In this document: one piece after another, positions 12,892-24,628 of the stretch
Layout of the letters: each line of letters starts with the position of its first letter
Numbering within the stretch: position 1 is the stretch's first letter
NCBI GenBank assembly: GCA_003313425.1
Contig: NHZP01000016.1
Span: 310,001 to 374,000 of the forward strand
Source: Pseudopyrenochaeta lycopersici
Taxonomy: Eukaryota; Ascomycota; Dothideomycetes; Pleosporales; Pseudopyrenochaetaceae
Reading direction: 5' to 3'
Length of the DNA stretch: 64,000 bases
The notes under the pieces: generated by a model
Database searches by the model: none
Told to the model about the DNA's origin: nothing
What the model saw: only the letters and a program-made list of their open reading frames with translations
Position numbers and translations under genes: made by a program

Positions 12892-13794
12892 ATGGCCCGC
12901 AGAGGTACTGCCGCAGTCAAAGCAGCCACCAAGGGCGACAGATACATCTACCTCGATTCAGACGATGATGAGATAGATCCCCACAGCAGTACGCCCGAAG
13001 AAACTGAAATTTTAAAAAACAGAAGCTCGACCAAAGAGCAGGACATCGCAAGGAGGCCGGAGAATGTAGATCCAGATGCCACACGCGAGCAGCTAAACCC
13101 CTCTCGGCCGCCGAAGCCAGACCCAGAAGTCAATCAGCCTCGCCAAGCCTCTGCGACCGTGGATCCAACTAAGACACTGGCGAACTTGCTCTTCCCATCC
13201 ATCCACAAGAACGAGGAACTCCCACGCATCCAAGACCTTGAACCTCCCACCACTGCGCTCTCCAAGACTTCGCATCACCAGAATCAGCGACCTATCAAAA
13301 GACCTACTGTGCGCATTCAGAGCTCCGCGACACCTCACTCTCTCGCTGCCCCCCAACAAAGCGCAGACACCAACAGTCCACCCAACCGCCAAAACCTTCA
13401 AGACGCGGATAACATGGCCATTCCAGGCGGTGCTGCCATTCCCGCAAACCAGCAGCGTAACATGCGCGCTTGCATGGTCTGCTCCATCGTCCGCACCCAG
13501 CAGCAATTCATGACTGGAGGCTGCCCAAATTGCGAAGACATCCTCGAGCTGGCCGGAAACTCCGAGCAGATAAATGACTGCACATCACAAGTCTTTGACG
13601 GCCTGATCAGTGTAGCTGACACGAAGAGAAGCTGGGTTGCCAGATACCAGCGACTCGAGGGCTATGTTCCAGGTGTCTATGCAACTCAGGTTGAGGGCAT
13701 CCTGCCAGAGGACATCATTGTGGCTGTAGAGAATGCGGGAATCAATTATGTGCCTCGTGATGGGAGCGAACAGGATATGCTACCGAAGGACTGA
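12892..13794 (+). CDS. spt4: Transcription elongation factor Spt4 with a long N-terminal extension
   Basis: Single-exon frame of 300 residues. Residues about 188-300 are Spt4: RNMRACMVCSIV with C194/C197 and GCPNCED with C211/C214 form the zinc site, followed by SWVARYQRLEGYVPGVYA. Spt4 pairs with the NGN domain of Spt5 (DSIF) on RNA polymerase II. Ordinary fungal Spt4 is only about 110-130 residues. Here 174 residues precede the internal Met175 at 13414, which matches the usual start (MAIPGGAAIPANQQRNMRAC). The extension is rich in Pro, Ser, Gln and charged residues, and includes YIYLDSDDDEID, which resembles a SUMO-interacting motif. The frame is free of stops over the whole extension, so it may be translated, or it may be a leader with the real start at 13414. 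Confidence 0.85.
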   Translation: MARRGTAAVKAATKGDRYIYLDSDDDEIDPHSSTPEETEILKNRSSTKEQDIARRPENVDPDATREQLNPSRPPKPDPEVNQPRQASATVDPTKTLANLLFPSIHKNEELPRIQDLEPPTTALSKTSHHQNQRPIKRPTVRIQSSATPHSLAAPQQSADTNSPPNRQNLQDADNMAIPGGAAIPANQQRNMRACMVCSIVRTQQQFMTGGCPNCEDILELAGNSEQINDCTSQVFDGLISVADTKRSWVARYQRLEGYVPGVYATQVEGILPEDIIVAVENAGINYVPRDGSEQDMLPKD

Positions 13795-14599
13795 GGGCAG
13801 CACGATTTTAGAATGGCGCATGCGGTCTATGAGTTTGGGTAGGGATAATTTTTTTTCAGCATCTTCAGCGACGGAGTTTGGGCAAAAGGAGCATCTGTAG
13901 ATGCCGAAAATGAAGATCGTTGCAGCGAATCAGCTCGAGTGCCTGAGTATCGTTCATAAAGTTATGAATAGATCAACTAAGCTGCTGGTGTCATTCAATA
14001 CACATGGAATTGCATATGTTACAATAACGTATACCATACTCCAGATTGTGCAGAAGTGAAAAACTCTCTGATTGGTATGGCACGACCCTCACGTTCGATC
14101 CTGGGCCTTCGTCCACAAGATTATGATATGTCAGAAGAACTTGAGTCCAATCCCACCAACTGCATGTGCTGTAGGTCTAGTTGTTGCCAGCGACACGCAG
14201 GTTCTGTGAATGAAACGCAGAAGCTCATTAAATCAGATTATACAAGATGGGGTAGCGAGATAGATATCATCGAGTTGAGATGGTATCGCTAAAGACTAGC
14301 GCACGAGCGCATTGGCACCCCCCAATTTCGGTAGACTGTTCCTGCGAAACTCTATTCGGATCCTTTCCTATTGAAGACCTCTCAAAAGGTTATCACGCGC
14401 GTCGCAGTGCACAGACAACGCCTTGTACGCGGAACCCCTATCTTTTATATGTTAGCAAGACCATTGTAGCTTGATTAGAGGAAAGATGGGGTACGTATAC
14501 ATACTAGAAGTGTATCCAGTGCTCCTCTTAGCTCTTATTCTCTCTAATACTGATTTCTTAATGTTGAATTGAGATTCAGGTCGTCCTCATATCACCACG
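13795..14599. other. Intergenic, nothing recognised
   Basis: About 0.8 kb. One open frame at 14056-14292 has no ATG and no recognisable features. A GTTCGATCC near 14093 recalls a tRNA T-loop but its flanks do not pair. Confidence 0.55.
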
Positions 14600-16152
14600 A
14601 TGGCTTTCATGAAGCGGTATTTTGGACAGGCGCACAAAGAAAGCCCACCATTGTCACAAGAGAGCGATGAAGTTTACCCGGTGCATATGCTGGATGATTC
14701 GAAAACGTATCGGAGCATTGTAGTTACTTGGTCACTATGTTTCAATGACGTCTTGGACACAGACAAGCTTCACACTTCGCTAACGCAATTGCTGGAGATT
14801 GGAGACTGGAGGAAAGTTGGCGGTCGTCTCAGACTAAAGGTAAATATCAGACTCGACCATCTATTGGCACTTTTTTTTTGAAGCTGATATTAATGTCAAA
14901 GGATGATGGAGGACTGGAAATTTATGTCCCAAGACACTTCACTGCGGAGCGGCCAGCAGTCTCGTATACACATCAACGAATAGAAATGGCCATCGAAGAT
15001 CATCCAATCGCTCAGACCATCCCAAAAGCCACGGATAGTCCATCAATTCAGCCTGGGCCCCAGGATTTCCAGACTTTTGCCGTCCGCCAAGGTGCACCAG
15101 GAATCGTTGCTGACTATCTGACTGGAGATACGCCTCAGCTGTCGCTAAACATTACTAGCTTCGACAATGCCACAATTGTAGGCCTCTCATGGCCACATAC
15201 TCTAATGGACGTCATGGGCCAACAGGCCCTCCTCCGTGGCTGGTCTTTGGTACTTGCTGGTCGAATTTCCGAAGTGCCTCCTCTCCTTGGTGCACGAGAA
15301 GATGTCGTCTGCACTTTGACCGATGCGCCAGCAGGAGAGAAAGAAGAATACGCTCTGAAACAAAAGCAACTGACCGGTTGGGCTATGGGCATGTTCGGAA
15401 TGCGTTTCGCTGCAGACTTGCTGTGGAACCGAACGGTTGAGACGCGCACAGTCTTTCTTCCGAAGAAAGCAATGGCTGAATTGCGACTTCAAGCGCAGAA
15501 TGACCTCGGGGTTGGCGAGAAAGGCGGAGAGAAACCCTTCATCAGCGAAGGTGACGTGCTAACAGCCTGGATGGTTCGAGCGGTTGCCTCTTCGTTGCCA
15601 CAGCCACGTCCAGTGACGGCGCTCCACGCGCTCAACGCGCGGTTCCGTCTATCATCCATAGTCAAGGCTCCAGGCGTGTACGTTCAGAACATGGTAGTAG
15701 CAGCCTTTACATTTGTGTCTCCAGAAGTCGCAACAGGGCCATTAGGCCCAATCGCGCTAGAAAACCGAGAACACTTGATGGAACAGGCTACCGAGTCGCA
15801 GGTCCTAGCTGGCCTGCGAGAGATACGCAATGGGGCTATCGAAGCTTCCACAATGATATGCGGCGAATCCAACGCCGTGCTCATGCCTTTCACGAATTGG
15901 ACCAGAGCGGACTTCTTTAAGATCGCGGACTTCAGCCCTGCGGTCATACGACCGGGTGAAGGGGAGAAGATGAGGAGTAACCCCCCTGGTACGATCAAGC
16001 TCCACTATGCGTCGTCTATGCGGCCTAGTCCTACAATGAGGAACGTGGTCGTGGTACTGGGCAAGGACCACGGGGATAACTATTGGCTCACTGGAACTTT
16101 GCTGCCTGCGGCTTGGGCTAAGGTTGAGGAGGACTTGGAGAAAATGCGATAG
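14600..16152 (+). CDS. BAHD-family acyltransferase (fungal transferase family)
   Basis: Two exons, 14600-14839 and 14902-16152, 496 residues; the 62-nt intron joins VGGRLRLK to DDGGLEIYVPRHF in phase. The order of motifs is that of PF02458-type CoA-dependent acyltransferases: an N-terminal half with GDWRKVGGRLRL, then the catalytic HxxxD as SWPHTLMDVMG, then a second lobe with LHALNARFRL. The usual DFGWG near the C-terminus is poorly conserved (a DFS is seen within KIADFSPAV), which is common in fungal members. Such enzymes acetylate or acylate alcohols or amines of secondary metabolites, trichothecenes or lipids. No polyketide or peptide synthase is nearby, so the substrate cannot be inferred. 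No signal peptide; probably cytosolic. Confidence 0.85.
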
Positions 16153-17566
16153 TAGGGACACCTGGCAGCGTTTCATATTACTTATTGCACGGCAGACCTT
16201 TTCTTGACATCGGCATGTCAGTGGAACCACATTTCAGTCTAACATTCTCTGTATATTTTTGCGAACAATTTTGATTCTAGCACAAAATTCTGTTCGCCTA
16301 TTCATTAGTAAGCTGTTCTTTACGTCTGAATTAATAGTTTGTTATGCATTGTAGGCGTGTCCTGGCCTCTTTAGTGAGACACAACGCTCGAGGGCTAATG
16401 TAAAACACTCCCATAGATACCGCGATGAGTGTCTTGAACCTCCAGGAACGATCCATTTTCAGTCTTTGCAAATGATTCAAGGAATGCTCAGACATATGTT
16501 TAAAGACTTCATCCAAAGTCTCAAGCTCAGACTTTTATCGTGGATGCATTATAGCAGACCGTACTATTCACCTCATTAGAAATACGACTCCCAGATCTTA
16601 CTAAGGTGATATGTTCGATGAGACGACAGCTTTAAAACCGCCGAGACGAGGCTGTCCAGATACCCGGCCACCCTCAATGCCAGTGTGTCTCCAGCAGAAT
16701 ATGTACCTCGCAATAGCTGCGCTCAAGCAGTGCGTAATCTACTATCTGCCTGAGCTGAAAGGCAGTGCTGTATAATCTATAGCGTGATTATGATAGCAGT
16801 GATGGTTATATCAACGTTGTCAAAGAGGACAAAAGCATGGCAGACAAGCACAACAGAATTGTCGCCGCCATGAATTCATGAACGAAGCCATAAACGGCAC
16901 TATAATTGTCAAGCGGGTCAGCGACCTCAATATCCCCGTACGAGAAATTTACGTCCCCGTTGCTGTATTTCTGCATCACATCATCTGACTCAACAATTCC
17001 ATACACACTATTCGCCAGCTCAACTAGAGTTGGAGCACATGGGTTGAGTTGGTTGTCGGAGATCTGGAGTGAGTGAGCGAATATTTATGTAGCTCACCTA
17101 TACACGTTTGGTGTTCTGGATATATGTTTCATATTTACAATTTCTTGAACCGCTTCAATGTATGAGAGATAGCTCGAAATGGAAGCTGCCACTCTTTCGA
17201 CTCAATGCTGCGTGCCAATGGCGCCGCCTGCCGATCCCAATGATGGGAGTAGCCGTTCGTGCATCTCACTAACCCCGCATTGCCAAATAATTCCAAAAAA
17301 CACTACTACATTTTTTGGAGACTTGCAGTAAGATCTAATTCCCGGCCAATGAACGAACAAGGGCCCATGTCCGTAATATCTGTGCTGCGGAGTCCTCGTA
17401 ACGTCATCGACAATCCTCGGTTGTAACAACTATATAGTTCTAGGCTTACGCTGGATACTTGACTGTGATATCCTCTTCGCAAAAATTCTTGATCCAACCG
17501 AAAAATTCCCTACTTAAATCATGTCTGACGATAAGAAGAGACAGGCTAAGAGAGTTGCTGCCGAGA
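16153..17566. other. Intergenic, nothing recognised
   Basis: About 1.4 kb, AT-richer than the flanking genes. Short open frames on the reverse strand (for example 16806-17006) show no motif. An ATG at 17521 opens 30 codons in the wrong frame for the next gene and cannot be joined to it, because all its GT donors are in phase 0 while phase 1 or 2 is needed. Confidence 0.5.
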
Positions 17567-18351
17567 ATGGCGTGTTTGTACTCACAATTCTGGTACAAAC
17601 GCGCAGTCGCTGACAGTAGCCGAAGTGTGAATCCTGCTGGCGCAGCCGTACTCGCCGCAGCGCCCATGTACCTCGCTCTCATACCTCTAACGTTCGTAAC
17701 TCCCTTTACATCTTGCTACAGATATCTTTCGATCGAAAGATGTGGCCATCAAGATAAATTCATTACTTCAACGAGCTAATGTTTAACAGCTCCTACCTCA
17801 CAAAACCGGACAGCATCATTCAATCCCTCACCCATGCCCTCATCAAGCTCATCCCAGGCGTTGGTGTATGTTTCCATTTTCCAATTTTCACGTATACTGG
17901 GTAATTAGATCATCAACTGACTTCACAGGTAACGTCGATCACGTCAGGTCGCGCTATTCCCGCTCTATCAGCTCTGTATCTTTTCTGGGCCTTTGGCGCA
18001 TCAGGTGCTGCATCCGCAGCAGGACAAGCCATGGGACGCGAGGAGGGTTTGGACAATGACCATCCGAGAAAACATGTGGGCAATTTAGAGGGATTTCCAT
18101 TGAGATTAAGGAGTGCACATTACGCTCTCATGGAGAATTTCCCTGGATTCGCCTTAGCCGCAGCACTGGCACAGATCCTGGCACCAAACGACGCGCAGAT
18201 TGTTAATCTTTTGGGATACCATGTCATTGCGAAGTTGTTGGTGCATTACCCGGCGTATTTGTGCAACGTCGCACTGCCAAGGACCTTCGCGCATATCAGT
18301 GCGACGGCAGCGTTGATTAATGTTTGCTGGAGGCTAGCTGCTGGAAATTAG
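17567..18351 (+). CDS. MAPEG-family membrane protein
   Basis: Three exons, 17567-17691, 17790-17865 and 17929-18351, 207 residues. Donors are GTTCGT and GTATGT; the phases (2, then 0) agree. The protein is mostly helical and hydrophobic: NPAGAAVLAAAPMYLALIPL, then GRAIPALSALYLFWAFGA, then the family hallmark loop EGFPLRLRSAHYALMENFPGF (NxxE/P-like), then helices ending AALINVCWRLA. MAPEG proteins are membrane glutathione transferase and eicosanoid-enzyme relatives; fungal members are mostly of unknown function. The start is uncertain: I use the first in-frame ATG (MACLYSQFWY), but a further 5' exon is possible. Same strand as its two neighbours with short gaps. Confidence 0.75.
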
Positions 18352-18594
18352 ACGATTGTGCAGGACAGCCTGGTAAGCTGGTAATAAGACGCGGTGTTCA
18401 TTGAGTTTGGTGGTGTTAGGAACATAACGAAGAGCAATGCAACGCGTCCAAGGACACATCCTGACCTGAACCCCGCGCCCAACGTGACGTCACGTGTAGG
18501 TTTCGCAACTACTAAAACTCACAATCACGCCTGACCTGTCTCAACCCTTCCTTGTTCCTTAGGACAAAAAAAGGTGCCTTCTAAGCCGACTGAA

Positions 18595-19245
18595 ATGTCT
18601 GACCGGAAATGGCCGGCCGTGATCCCAATACCAGAAGCTACAAACCAGTACCTCTCTCCTGACACGACGACCACCACACGAACCGACTTCACAGACTTCT
18701 TTCTGCGCTTCCAACATGCGCCTGACGCGCACCCTGCATATGTCCACCTCTTCCTCACGCATCAGCAAATTGTGAAACTACTAGTCGACCATCCTGCCAT
18801 GAAGCCAAATTTGGAGCAAACATTTAGCACGAAAGCAAATTCAAAGAATAAAGTTTATTTTATGTGGGACTTTCTTTTGCGCACATTCCAGCACCTAGCT
18901 GCACAGGTTGATCCTAGGAACCCCTATCGTTCACCAATGTTCTTGGATGTTGTGGGCCGCGCCGCGACGGCCAAGTCCTTGATTCTTGACGACACGGGCA
19001 AATTGGAGGCCATGAACAATAGTGTTGGGTATTCTGATGACGAAGGCGTGGAATTTGGGGATGAGATTAAGAAGTTGGCGGTCACATTGGATGAGTTGCC
19101 GGCTAGTTGCGCGGGATGTGGGAAGACCGCAAGGGAGAACGGAGCAGCGTTGCTGCTTTGTGCAGGGTGTAAGAAAGCAAAATATTGTTCATCAGATTGC
19201 CAGAGGAAGTGTTGGAAGGGACACAAAAAGGAATGTAAGGCATGA
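18595..19245 (+). CDS. MYND zinc-finger protein
   Basis: Single exon, 216 residues, starting MSDRKWPAVIPIPEA. The open frame begins 7 codons earlier with a GTG, so I take the ATG. The last 45 residues are a MYND finger: CAGC, a second CAGC, then KYCSSDCQ, W, H and a final C in the usual spacing (two interleaved zinc sites, protein-protein interaction). The N-terminal 150 residues contain an aromatic helical stretch (TDFTDFFLRFQH) and an acidic linker, and I do not recognise a catalytic domain (no SET). The role is unknown. It ends only 160 bases from the convergent ABC transporter stop. Confidence 0.8.
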   Translation: MSDRKWPAVIPIPEATNQYLSPDTTTTTRTDFTDFFLRFQHAPDAHPAYVHLFLTHQQIVKLLVDHPAMKPNLEQTFSTKANSKNKVYFMWDFLLRTFQHLAAQVDPRNPYRSPMFLDVVGRAATAKSLILDDTGKLEAMNNSVGYSDDEGVEFGDEIKKLAVTLDELPASCAGCGKTARENGAALLLCAGCKKAKYCSSDCQRKCWKGHKKECKA

Positions 19246-19408
19246 GTTCAAGCATTTATCGCGTGATTTAAGCTACTCTTTCACAATCAAGAACTATTAT
19301 AAATTATTGACGCTCTATTACCCAGACCTCGAAGATCTCGACTGCAGATCTATCTAAATAACACATTTGGCGTGTCCCAATCTACACTAATAGATCTGGG
19401 GATCAATT

Positions 19409-22400
19409 TTACCCATATCGTTCAAGGACATCATCGTCACCATAGCGACGCACGATATTCTCAAACACCTCATCCAACGTCGCCTTTCCCACACTGTAGA
19501 ATTCAACCCCCAGATTATCTTTCACACTTTCTAGCTTCCTAATTAACTCAACCATTTGGCATTCCTCCGCTGGGACCTCAAATCGAACCTGGCCACCCTG
19601 CGTCTCCCTACTAATTTTCGCTTCAGAGAAGGTTGCATAAATCCAATCTTTCATCGTCTGGAGTTGCTCAGGAGTAGTTCGAGGTGCTGATTTAGATACA
19701 AGATGGATGTAGAAATTCTCGCCAGCGCGCTTCTTAACGTCTTCCCGGTCGCCAAGGGCAAGCATGCGCGAAGAGACGATGCCAATGCGATCTGCGAGCG
19801 CATCAGCCTCCTCCATAGAGTGTGTTGTCAAGACGACAGCACGACCTCTGGCAACAGTTTGCAGGCAGCGCCATAGTGTTCGCTTTGCGTTCGCATCGAG
19901 GGCAGAGGAAGGTTCGTCGAGAACCAATACGCGTGGATTGCCGACTAAAGCGACAGCTAGTGAAAGCTTTCTTTTAGTACCGCCACTGAGCGTCTGGGCC
20001 AGCTTATCAGTAAAATCTTCCAGGCCGCAGGCTGAGATAACGGTGGAAACATTGTGATTGACGTCCTTGACACCTCGTATTTTCGCGAAGAAGCGTAGCG
20101 TTTCATTGACAGTAAGGACATCCGCTGAATCAAATTGTGGGCAAACGCCGAGATTTGCTCGAGCCGCTACCGCATGAGTGAGGATCGAGTATCCGGCAAT
20201 CTCGATTGTGGAAATTGGCGTCGATGGCGTTATGTCTCCCCGGATCATAGAAATAATCGTTGATTTACCGGCGCCGTTGGGCCCGAGGAGCGCAAAGATC
20301 TCAGATTCCTGGACTCCGAAGGTGACATCCTCAACTGCCAGATTCTTTCCGAAGGATTTGGAGACTGAATCGACGCGCAGATCGGTAGCTGACGAACTCA
20401 GGCGCTTGCGTTCTCTCACAAGGTCTGCAGTATACATATCTGTTGCCTCTGCATCTTTTGTCGTTTTGCGCGAGCGTGTTGCTGGTATAGAAAATCCGCT
20501 ATCCCACCACAGCAGAAGTGTAGAGAGAAATATACCTTGCAGGATGAGGTACAGAATTGGCCCACCGAAGAGATAGATGGAACCCGCCGAATGCCCGTTA
20601 CAAGTCAAAGCCATTTGTTGGAGGCCAATGAATAACGTCCTTTCCAAGCATACTGCCGGTGATACAAGACCAATACCGAAAAATAGCGCATTCATTACGC
20701 GTTCCATGTCCGGATATGGTACCGCAGCCTGTACACCAATGATACCACCAAAGTAAGCAAAATACATCAGAACTTGGCCAAGCGTCATCAAAAACCAAGC
20801 AGTTACAGCTCCTTTCGCGAACATAGATATGACGTAGCTAAGAAGGGCTGCAACGATGCCGTACAGGAAGAAGATGAGAAAGACATAACCAAGGCCTGTC
20901 CAGAGAGGAGTAGAAATGTATAGAAGGACTGTAGCAACGACGCTGATGAGCAGGATGAAGATAGCATCAAAAGATAGATGAGAAAGTCACAGTGGAACCG
21001 GTCGAATGCCGTTCGAGTATTGCATGGACCTAACATTTGAAATGCGTTCATTTGTTGGGTAAAGCGCGAAGAAAGCAGGGTAACTAAAAGTTACGGTTAG
21101 TTTTCAGAACTTCCGTGTGAGGCTAGGAGATATTTCATGATGGCATAGGGCAATGCGGGTTCCTTACCAGCACATTATGAGCCCATAGTAGACGATGAAC
21201 ATCAGGGGTGTGAAGTTTATGAGACTAGGAATAGAAGTTGACGCGAAGCGCTGATATGCTGCAGAGATTGGTACACCATTGGTTAAAAGATGGAGGAAGT
21301 TCGTCATTTGGCTGACCAACTCAGTTTGGCGGACATTAACCAGTATAGTTGGCTTTGAGGCTTCATCGCCTACCCAGATACCGCCTTTGATCGTTGTCCA
21401 GGGCGCGTAATCTTCATAGGTATATCGGTTTGCCTGGGCTTTCCAATTATTTTGGATTGCGTTGGAAAATTCATCGTAGGTCTTGACTAGTAGCAGCTGA
21501 TTGATGATCTGGGTTGCGTTGTTATAACCCCTTGCATAGTCGGCTGAGTAACTATAAGTGTGATTTGCAGAGTATACGTCTGCCATGAGACCGATTCTTG
21601 AATTGATGATCGAGTCATTCAGCTTGCTAGCCGGTCCGAAAACATAGTTCTTCTGGTACAATGAGTCGCTGTCATAGCTGTAGTAGGAAGATGAGCCATA
21701 GAATGATGATCCAAAGTCAGATCGCCAAGAAGAGTTGTCGACAAGGTCCTCTGGAGTCGGACAATACACTGGACCTTTGAAGCGCTTGATGAGTAAGGGC
21801 GCAACGCCAGCGCCTAATATGGCGAAAGCGACAGCAACGAAGTATGGAACGTAGCGCCTGCTGAATATGCGAAACCGCTTACAGAATAGAACCAACCACT
21901 GCTTGTAGACCGAAATCGGCTGCCCTTCTGTAAGCTCGTAGTCGCACTCTGTGATATTAAATGTCGTATGGCCGTCTTTGGCGTCATTGGCCTCGTCCTT
22001 GTTAGCCGACTCCCCTGGCGCCAGAATCGTGGCACCTGTGACTTTAAGAAATAGCTCCTCCATAGTTGGTCCTGAAATTTGATAGTCCTTGAGTTCATTT
22101 GCCTCCATTTGCTCCACCAGCTCAGTTGTAAGAGCGGCTGTGGCCACACGGTAAGCAGTCTGATGTCGTGATAGCTCCTTTTGGATTGCGTTCCCAGGCA
22201 TTTGTATATCAATGTTAGTGTGGTAAGGTAATTTAACGGTATAGCCTTCTCCATAAGTGTGCTTTAACGATGCAGAAGTTCCTGAGGCTCGCAGAGTCCC
22301 CTTATACATGATTGCGATATCATCAGCAAGATAGTCTGCTTCGTCCAAGAAGTGGGTAGCTGCAAGAAAAGAGGGTTTCGGGTCAGTGTTTGTAGCAAGT

Positions 22401-24628
22401 TCCTTCTGTTTCTGACTACTTACTCATGATGATTGTACGTCGGCCTCGCTCAGCCAGTAAAATCTCCCATATTCGTCGACGGGAAATGGGATCAAGACCA
22501 GTGGATACTTCATCCACGCAACAAACAGCACTACCACCGGCGAACCTAAATGTTGCACATGGAATAAGCATCTATCAACAACTTAGTTCAGAAAATCACT
22601 TACATCATTGCCATCTGGAGCTTGCGTTTCTGGCCCCCAGACAAGGTCTTGGCTCGGGCTTTCAGTTTCTTGAGGAGATCAACGCCTTTGGCAAGCTCGT
22701 TGACGCCCTCTTCATTAGAAAGTGACAAGCACTTTAAATCGCTGAAGATGCGAATATGTTCCTCAACGGTAAGTTCAGGCCTATTCAAATCAGCTCGACA
22801 TCTAGATGGGCAGAAATAAACGGACCAGATCACATTCTTCTGTGGAGCATAACCTAAACCACCGGTGGAATCGATCAAGATTTCTCCAGATGACACTTTT
22901 TGATCTCCAGAGATGCAGTTTAGTGTTGTCGATTTACCGCAACCATTTGGTCCCAGAAGACAGAGGATTTGACCAGGGTATGCCTTCAAATCAAGTCCTT
23001 TAACTGCATGCACATCTTTATGGCGCTTGAAGATTCTTCCAAGAAAACTGGAACGATAGCTAAGAATAGTGAGTATTTTTTTTGGAAACTAGATCAAAAA
23101 TACGTACGTCTTGCTGAAAGCTGTGAGAGTGACGGTTGGGTCACCGGGTTCGGTAGATTGAGTAAACTTTCGATGTGGAGAGGCGGTCGAGAAAAGTACA
23201 TGCTCAATGACAAAAGCTAATATAGGAAATAGGAAGATATGGATAATGACAATTAACCAATGAGCGTAGAGAGGTAATCGAAATCTATCGCTTTCTGTAT
23301 CGTAGGTGAATGCCATGTCTACTTGCTTTTTTTCTGCTTCAAATTTTGCGACTCCAGTAAGGAAGTAGCTCATGTTCGCAGATGGAAATAAGATGCTCAA
23401 AATCGCACAGATAGTCTTGGTCTGCTTGTAGAGGACGATGGGTAAAATGGCGCCAACAATGGTAATAACCACCATGATAGATCCACTCAATTGCGCCTTC
23501 TTGAAAAAGGAAGCCCCTAAGAGCGAAAAGGAGGCGAATGCCAATCCCGAGAGGATGAGGAACCCTACTGGAAGGCCACGAGAGTGTTCCGGGAAAACGA
23601 CGACGGATATGACAATACCGATTGCCATCCAGCTGGGAGAATACATTGCAACAAACGAGATATAGGTAGCGATTTGGCGTACGATACGACCTCGAATGTT
23701 GGATCCTCCAGATATCATGGTGTCGATGAGGCCAGACATCCCGAGCTCTCTTTCATGCGCGACGAAGGAGGTCATGTGATAGACGATGTCGATCAATGTG
23801 AAAACAAAAATAGGTCCAAAGGCATACATTGCCAGGGTCAGGTAATTCGAGGTCCGACTTTCATCGAGGACTTTCTGGTCTTGGTCGGTGAAGAGAATGA
23901 CATCCACTTCAGGCAGATCTTGGGAAGTCTTGTTCGACTTCGAATGACGAAGAATCTCTGCATCAAGCGCGCGTTGGAGCGGAAGAAGATCCTTCTCTGG
24001 CCCATTCATATTGCTCCTAATGTCCGCGGAACCTCCACCATAAGCTGATGCTTCACCGCGTAATGTGTAATTCCATGTTCCAGCAGATGATTCCCTACTT
24101 CCCTCGCTAGGGCTGGAATGGAATACAATAGCTCCGTAGCATGGAGAGACACCTTTTATGCTGGTCCGGCATTCCTGAGCCAACGCCCAGCTGTCATTAT
24201 ACAGCCTAGGAGTCTTCCCAGAGTCTTGGACCTGTTTCCGAATCGAATCGATCACTGCCGATACCTCGCCATTTTTCATGCCATTATCGACAAACCCCAC
24301 GATGTCGCGTCCTGGAGAAGCCGCTAGTCCATCCTTAAGAGATCGAATCTTAAAACAATTAGCAGAGAAGATACCAAGTCGGCAACAGGTTTATAGGGCA
24401 AAGCGATTAGGTTCACTTAGATTTTGTCTTAGCTACACTTACATCGTGGGGAGAAGACACGCCCCAATGCTGAGGAGATGCGAAGAAGTTCTTGCTGTAT
24501 GCAACCACTAGGACAATAACGAGCGGGAAGACAATAGCGCGGATGAGCGTGTATATTGGCCGCCTCACGCAAATAAGGAGAAGATTCTTGCGTGTGAGCG
24601 CCCAGACCTGTCGGAGCAAAAGGTTCAT
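19409..24628 (-). CDS. Full-length ABCA-type ABC transporter, interrupted by an in-frame TGA
   Basis: Seven exons: 24628-24443, 24348-23108, 23059-22826, 22780-22604, 22545-22424, 22359-21168, 21083-19409; phases fit, 1,608 codons. Order: TM1 with a large extracytoplasmic loop and a five-helix bundle, NBD1 (Walker A GPNGCGKST at about 512, signature LSGGQKRKL, Walker B VDEVSTGLD), second membrane domain, NBD2 (GPNGAGKST at about 1318, LSGGTKRKL, LVLDEPSSALD). ABCA proteins move lipids. Codon 1083 (20989-20987) is TGA in the middle of IRPVPL-TGA-LSHLSFD, where relatives have Trp; the frame is otherwise intact on both sides. A 48-nt intron (GTGACT to CATCAG, 20988-20941) would remove it but delete half of a membrane helix. 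So this is a recent pseudogene, a readthrough product, a sequence error or an odd intron. Confidence 0.85.

Noticed and set aside
14085..14110. GTTCGATCC resembling a tRNA T-loop
   Set aside because: Flanking five-base arms are not complementary and no acceptor or anticodon stem was found.
17521..17613. ATG with MSDDKKRQAKRVAAENG as a first exon of the MAPEG gene
   Set aside because: All GT sites in it are in phase 0, and no acceptor gives the phase needed to enter the MAPEG frame.
20941..20988. A 48-nt in-phase intron (GTGACT to CATCAG) that would remove the TGA of the ABCA gene
   Set aside because: It would delete LSHLSFDAIFILLIS, half of a conserved membrane helix; I kept the exon continuous and flagged the stop instead.
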